Of a stretch of DNA of 64,000 nt, positions 61,549 to 64,000 are shown in pieces. Below the pieces are notes generated by a model. The model worked only from the letters and a program-made list of their open reading frames with translations, did not search any database and had not been told where the DNA came from. The first letter of the stretch is position 1. Each line of letters opens with the position of its first letter. A program made the position numbers and the translations under genes. The DNA lies in NCBI GenBank assembly GCA_025210295.1, contig JAOASC010000046.1, forward strand, positions 124,001 to 188,000, written 5' to 3'. Source of the stretch: Flavobacteriales bacterium (GTDB lineage Bacteria > Bacteroidota > Bacteroidia > Flavobacteriales_D > Parvicellaceae).

Positions 61549-63999
61549 TTATTCTATTATCATTTTTTTAGTATCAACTTTCACTTGATTCACATACAAA
61601 GTATAGAAATAAACACCAGGAGTTAACCCTACAGCATTAATCTGTGCTTCTCCGTATCCTCCTTTCTCTTCCAACTCCAGGTTCGAAACTACTTGACCAG
61701 AACTACTACTAATAACCAAATTAGCTGAATTTGCCTGTTGTGGAATAAAATACTTAATTGAAGAGGTATTATTAAATGGGTTAGGGATATTTTGATACAA
61801 TATTGCTCCATTTACGCCTTCATTTTCTTCAACTTTTAACATTCCATCACAAGCGCACTCCTCTAAATCTGTAATTCGATCTTCGTGATTATCAACTTGC
61901 GCTTGAAGTGATGCCAATAGTGGCTCTAGGTCAACTGAAACAGATGTTCCATTTTCTATCTCTATTTCTAACATTGTACCAGACAAAGTTGCTGCAGTTA
62001 AGTTCTGCGCATCAGTATTATCCATAAAAGTTGACAAGTCGACTGTATTCCCATTAGAAACACTTAAATCTGTTCCTGTTAAAGCTAGTGTTTGTTCATC
62101 TGTATTGGCAAACCCAGAAAGATCAATTGTAGAACCACTAGAAATACTCAAATTGTTCCCTACCAAAGAAAGGTCTTGAAGTTCATTGGTTGCGTCACCA
62201 TCAACCTCTGTAAAAGAGGTTAAAAAACCATTATTTGCTACATAAGCATCTACCTGTGCTTCTGTTAATTGCGTATCATCTAAATAAGCTGACAAATCAA
62301 TTGTAGAACCACTAGAAATACTCAAGTTGTTCCCTACTAATGAAAGGTCTTGAAGCTCGTTGGTTGCATCACCATCAACCTCAGTAAAAGAAGTTAAATA
62401 GCCATTGTTTGCTACATAAGCATCTACCTGCGCTTCTGTTAGTTGTGTATCATCTAAATAAGCTGATAAATCAACTCCTGTTCCACCTTGGTCTATATTC
62501 AAAGTATTCCCCATTAAGGTAAGATTTTGAACACCAGGCGTAATCCATTGTGTTCCATCCCAAGCTTTGATAGTATTATCATCAGCATTGTAAATTAACA
62601 TTCCCTCTTCAGTAGCACTTAAAGAAGTTCCAAAGGCTGTTTCTTGAGCAGTTGTCATTCTATTAATTAGAAAACCATGGTCTGTTTCCGATAAATCAAT
62701 TGAGGCTTTTTGGTTAGGTTTAGTTGTTCCTATCCCCATAGTCATACGATCTGTTGAAGTTATTCCTCCTACTACAAAGCTGTTATTAGTATCTGCTAAA
62801 GCATTTGTTCCAAATGCAGCAGTGTAACCATAATTAGCTCTAGCATTATCTCCAATAGCTATAGCATAATCAGCTTGACTACCTAAATATGCCTGCGAAC
62901 CAATCCCGATACTATGCATTCCCCATACTGTTGCTTGATACCCCATCCCAACAGAGTAGGAAGCATTGACATCTGCATCGTATCCAATTGCCAAATCATA
63001 ATTTTGACCAGCTCTAGTACTGTATCCAAAGGCCATTGGTCCAGTTCTGTCTGTAGTACTGTTTCCTACAACTGCATAATTACCCATCACTATACTTTGG
63101 TTGTGTCCATCAGTACTTTGGTCAGCGTGATGACCAATAGCAATATTATCTTGACCTTCTTCATTTCTATCCCCAGAAAAAGCACCTAAGAAAGTATTAC
63201 GGTTAGCATTACCTGTTCCATTACTTACGTTAGTACGAACACCAGCAAAATAACCGATAAAGGTATTATAATCTGCATGTTCATTTCTTGCTCCTGCTCC
63301 TTGACCAACAAACGTATTGAAAGACCCAGCTCCATTGTCTATTCCCGTAGAATCTCCAATAAAAACATTTCTTTGACCTGTAGAACAATCATAACCAGCT
63401 TCATTTCCTACAGCTACATTGTTTGTTCCTGTTGTATTTGCTCTACCAGCAGTATTTCCAATAAAAGTATTTTCGGTTCCTGTTGTATTGCTATAACCAG
63501 CTTGGTGTCCTACAAAACAACTTCGGCTTGCTCCAGTATTACGGCCAGCCCAATAACCAATAATGACATTATCATCTCCACTTTGTATATTTTCTCCAGC
63601 TTCACGTCCTATAATTACATTATCACTTCCGTTAGTCGATATACGTCCAGCTTCATAACCTATTACAACATTATCATTTCCTGTTGTATTTTCATGAAGC
63701 GTTCGATAACCGATTGCAATGTTATTATTAGCTGTAGTTGTTGCTGGCATAGCGTCACTCCCTATTGCCACACTGTAATCTCCAGATGTCATACTATAGC
63801 CAGCTCTATATCCTACAAAGGTATTATCAAAACCGTAATTGGTTTGATAACCTGAAGAGTCTCCATAAAAAGTACATCTATCAGCTGTTGAAAGAGACGC
63901 ACCTGAACCAGCTCCTTGTGTTTCGTTTCCAATTTGAGCTTGCGCGATATTACTTAAGGCTAATAAACCAGTAAGTAGAGGGTAAAAAATTCTTTGCAT
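61549..63999 (-). CDS. Secreted fibre protein with 17-residue repeats and T9SS type A sorting domain
   Basis: 816 residues, signal peptide about 1-22. Residues from about 55 onward carry 17-residue repeats of plan N-x-x-I-G-x-x-A-G-x-x-x-x-x-G-x-x, related to those of the protein at 45421. Two tandem 58-residue modules (TQLTEAQVDAYVANNGYLT...SFTEVDGDATNE, about 513-630) form a stalk; a short coiled coil and the cysteine pair CACDG precede the type A sorting domain (about 731-816, NIPNPFNNTSSIKYF). It has no S74 domain. It probably forms a surface fibre exported by T9SS. The ATG is at 63999, so the gene is complete. Confidence 0.87.
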   Translation of the reverse strand: MQRIFYPLLTGLLALSNIAQAQIGNETQGAGSGASLSTADRCTFYGDSSGYQTNYGFDNTFVGYRAGYSMTSGDYSVAIGSDAMPATTTANNNIAIGYRTLHENTTGNDNVVIGYEAGRISTNGSDNVIIGREAGENIQSGDDNVIIGYWAGRNTGASRSCFVGHQAGYSNTTGTENTFIGNTAGRANTTGTNNVAVGNEAGYDCSTGQRNVFIGDSTGIDNGAGSFNTFVGQGAGARNEHADYNTFIGYFAGVRTNVSNGTGNANRNTFLGAFSGDRNEEGQDNIAIGHHADQSTDGHNQSIVMGNYAVVGNSTTDRTGPMAFGYSTRAGQNYDLAIGYDADVNASYSVGMGYQATVWGMHSIGIGSQAYLGSQADYAIAIGDNARANYGYTAAFGTNALADTNNSFVVGGITSTDRMTMGIGTTKPNQKASIDLSETDHGFLINRMTTAQETAFGTSLSATEEGMLIYNADDNTIKAWDGTQWITPGVQNLTLMGNTLNIDQGGTGVDLSAYLDDTQLTEAQVDAYVANNGYLTSFTEVDGDATNELQDLSLVGNNLSISSGSTIDLSAYLDDTQLTEAQVDAYVANNGFLTSFTEVDGDATNELQDLSLVGNNLSISSGSTIDLSGFANTDEQTLALTGTDLSVSNGNTVDLSTFMDNTDAQNLTAATLSGTMLEIEIENGTSVSVDLEPLLASLQAQVDNHEDRITDLEECACDGMLKVEENEGVNGAILYQNIPNPFNNTSSIKYFIPQQANSANLVISSSSGQVVSNLELEEKGGYGEAQINAVGLTPGVYFYTLYVNQVKVDTKKMIIE
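62100..62470 (-). repeat. Two 174-bp tandem repeats in the fibre stalk
   Basis: The 58-codon unit with TEVDGDATNE and DDTQLTEAQVDAY occurs twice, spaced by 174 bases (compare 62197 and 62371), with few base differences. This is a recent internal duplication compared with the older 17-residue repeats. Confidence 0.75.
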
Positions 64000-64000
64000 T

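Noticed and set aside
1-64000. tRNA, rRNA, insertion sequences or integrases
   Set aside because: Gaps are short and AT-rich; no cloverleaf, rRNA stretch, terminal inverted repeats with transposase, or recombinase ORF was recognised.

Overview
The window is chromosomal DNA from a low-GC member of the Bacteroidota, most likely a marine Flavobacteriia-type organism. The evidence is a PorW/SprE lipoprotein, a PorP/SprF protein, type IX secretion (T9SS) C-terminal domains of both type A and type B, a PorE-like OmpA protein, DUF3109, and repeated TAnnTTTG (-7) promoter boxes instead of sigma-70 -10 hexamers. I see no tRNA, rRNA, CRISPR array, insertion sequence or integrase. The gene content looks like vertically inherited chromosome with a large surface-polysaccharide region.

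Layout. (1) 1-5947, minus strand: an ABC-2 exporter pair, a polytopic YkoS-like membrane protein, a WbqC-like protein, a GtrB-like glycosyltransferase and a methyltransferase cut by the window edge. (2) 6325-8855, plus strand: a SPOR-like secreted protein and a large membrane protein. They meet a minus-strand run of crcB, a PAP2 phosphatase and DUF3109 (8836-10333). (3) 10603-13534: a small coiled-coil protein, zapA, rny and a methyltransferase. (4) 13511-25237: a polysaccharide cluster with an FAD-type oxidoreductase, SDR epimerase, two tandem Wzx-like flippases, a Wzy-like polymerase, GT4, O-antigen ligase, GT2 and a WbpI-type 2-epimerase. (5) 25267-34529: SprE/PorW, an M23 peptidase, a secreted FGE-fold protein paired with a 24-residue cysteine-repeat T9SS cargo, SufE, a PLP decarboxylase, a small membrane protein and an isolated PaaD. 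(6) 34533-42924, minus strand: GH25 lysozyme and rfbB, then, behind a clear terminator, a six-gene operon (aminotransferase, ugd, uxs, N-acetyltransferase, Gfo/Idh dehydrogenase, nucleotide-sugar dehydrogenase). (7) 43155-59519, plus strand: a T9SS type-B cargo, PorP/SprF, an S74 fibre protein, a PorE-like OmpA protein, a hydrolase, two SpoIIE-type phosphatases, and an ECF sigma factor with a probable anti-sigma partner. (8) 59521-63999, minus strand: a vanadium-haloperoxidase-like PAP2 enzyme and a second 17-residue-repeat fibre protein, this one with a T9SS tail.

How the genes work together. Regions 4 and 6 contain the enzyme families of the UDP-ManNAc3NAcA route (6-dehydrogenase, 3-dehydrogenase, aminotransferase, N-acetyltransferase, 2-epimerase). 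They also contain UDP-GlcA and UDP-xylose enzymes, a dTDP-glucose dehydratase, flippases, a polymerase and a ligase, which suggests that a complex surface glycan is built here. Region 7 combines an outer-membrane/periplasmic T9SS-type module and giant repeat proteins with a signalling block of two receptor-type PP2C phosphatases and an ECF switch. An ECF-type promoter (TGTAAC-N16-CGTC) lies immediately before the sigma gene. The most unusual items are the FGE-fold/cysteine-repeat pair, the two fibre proteins that share modules but have different C-termini, the exact 3 x 179-residue array in the PorE-like protein, and mutually overlapping divergent promoters at 14613-14660.
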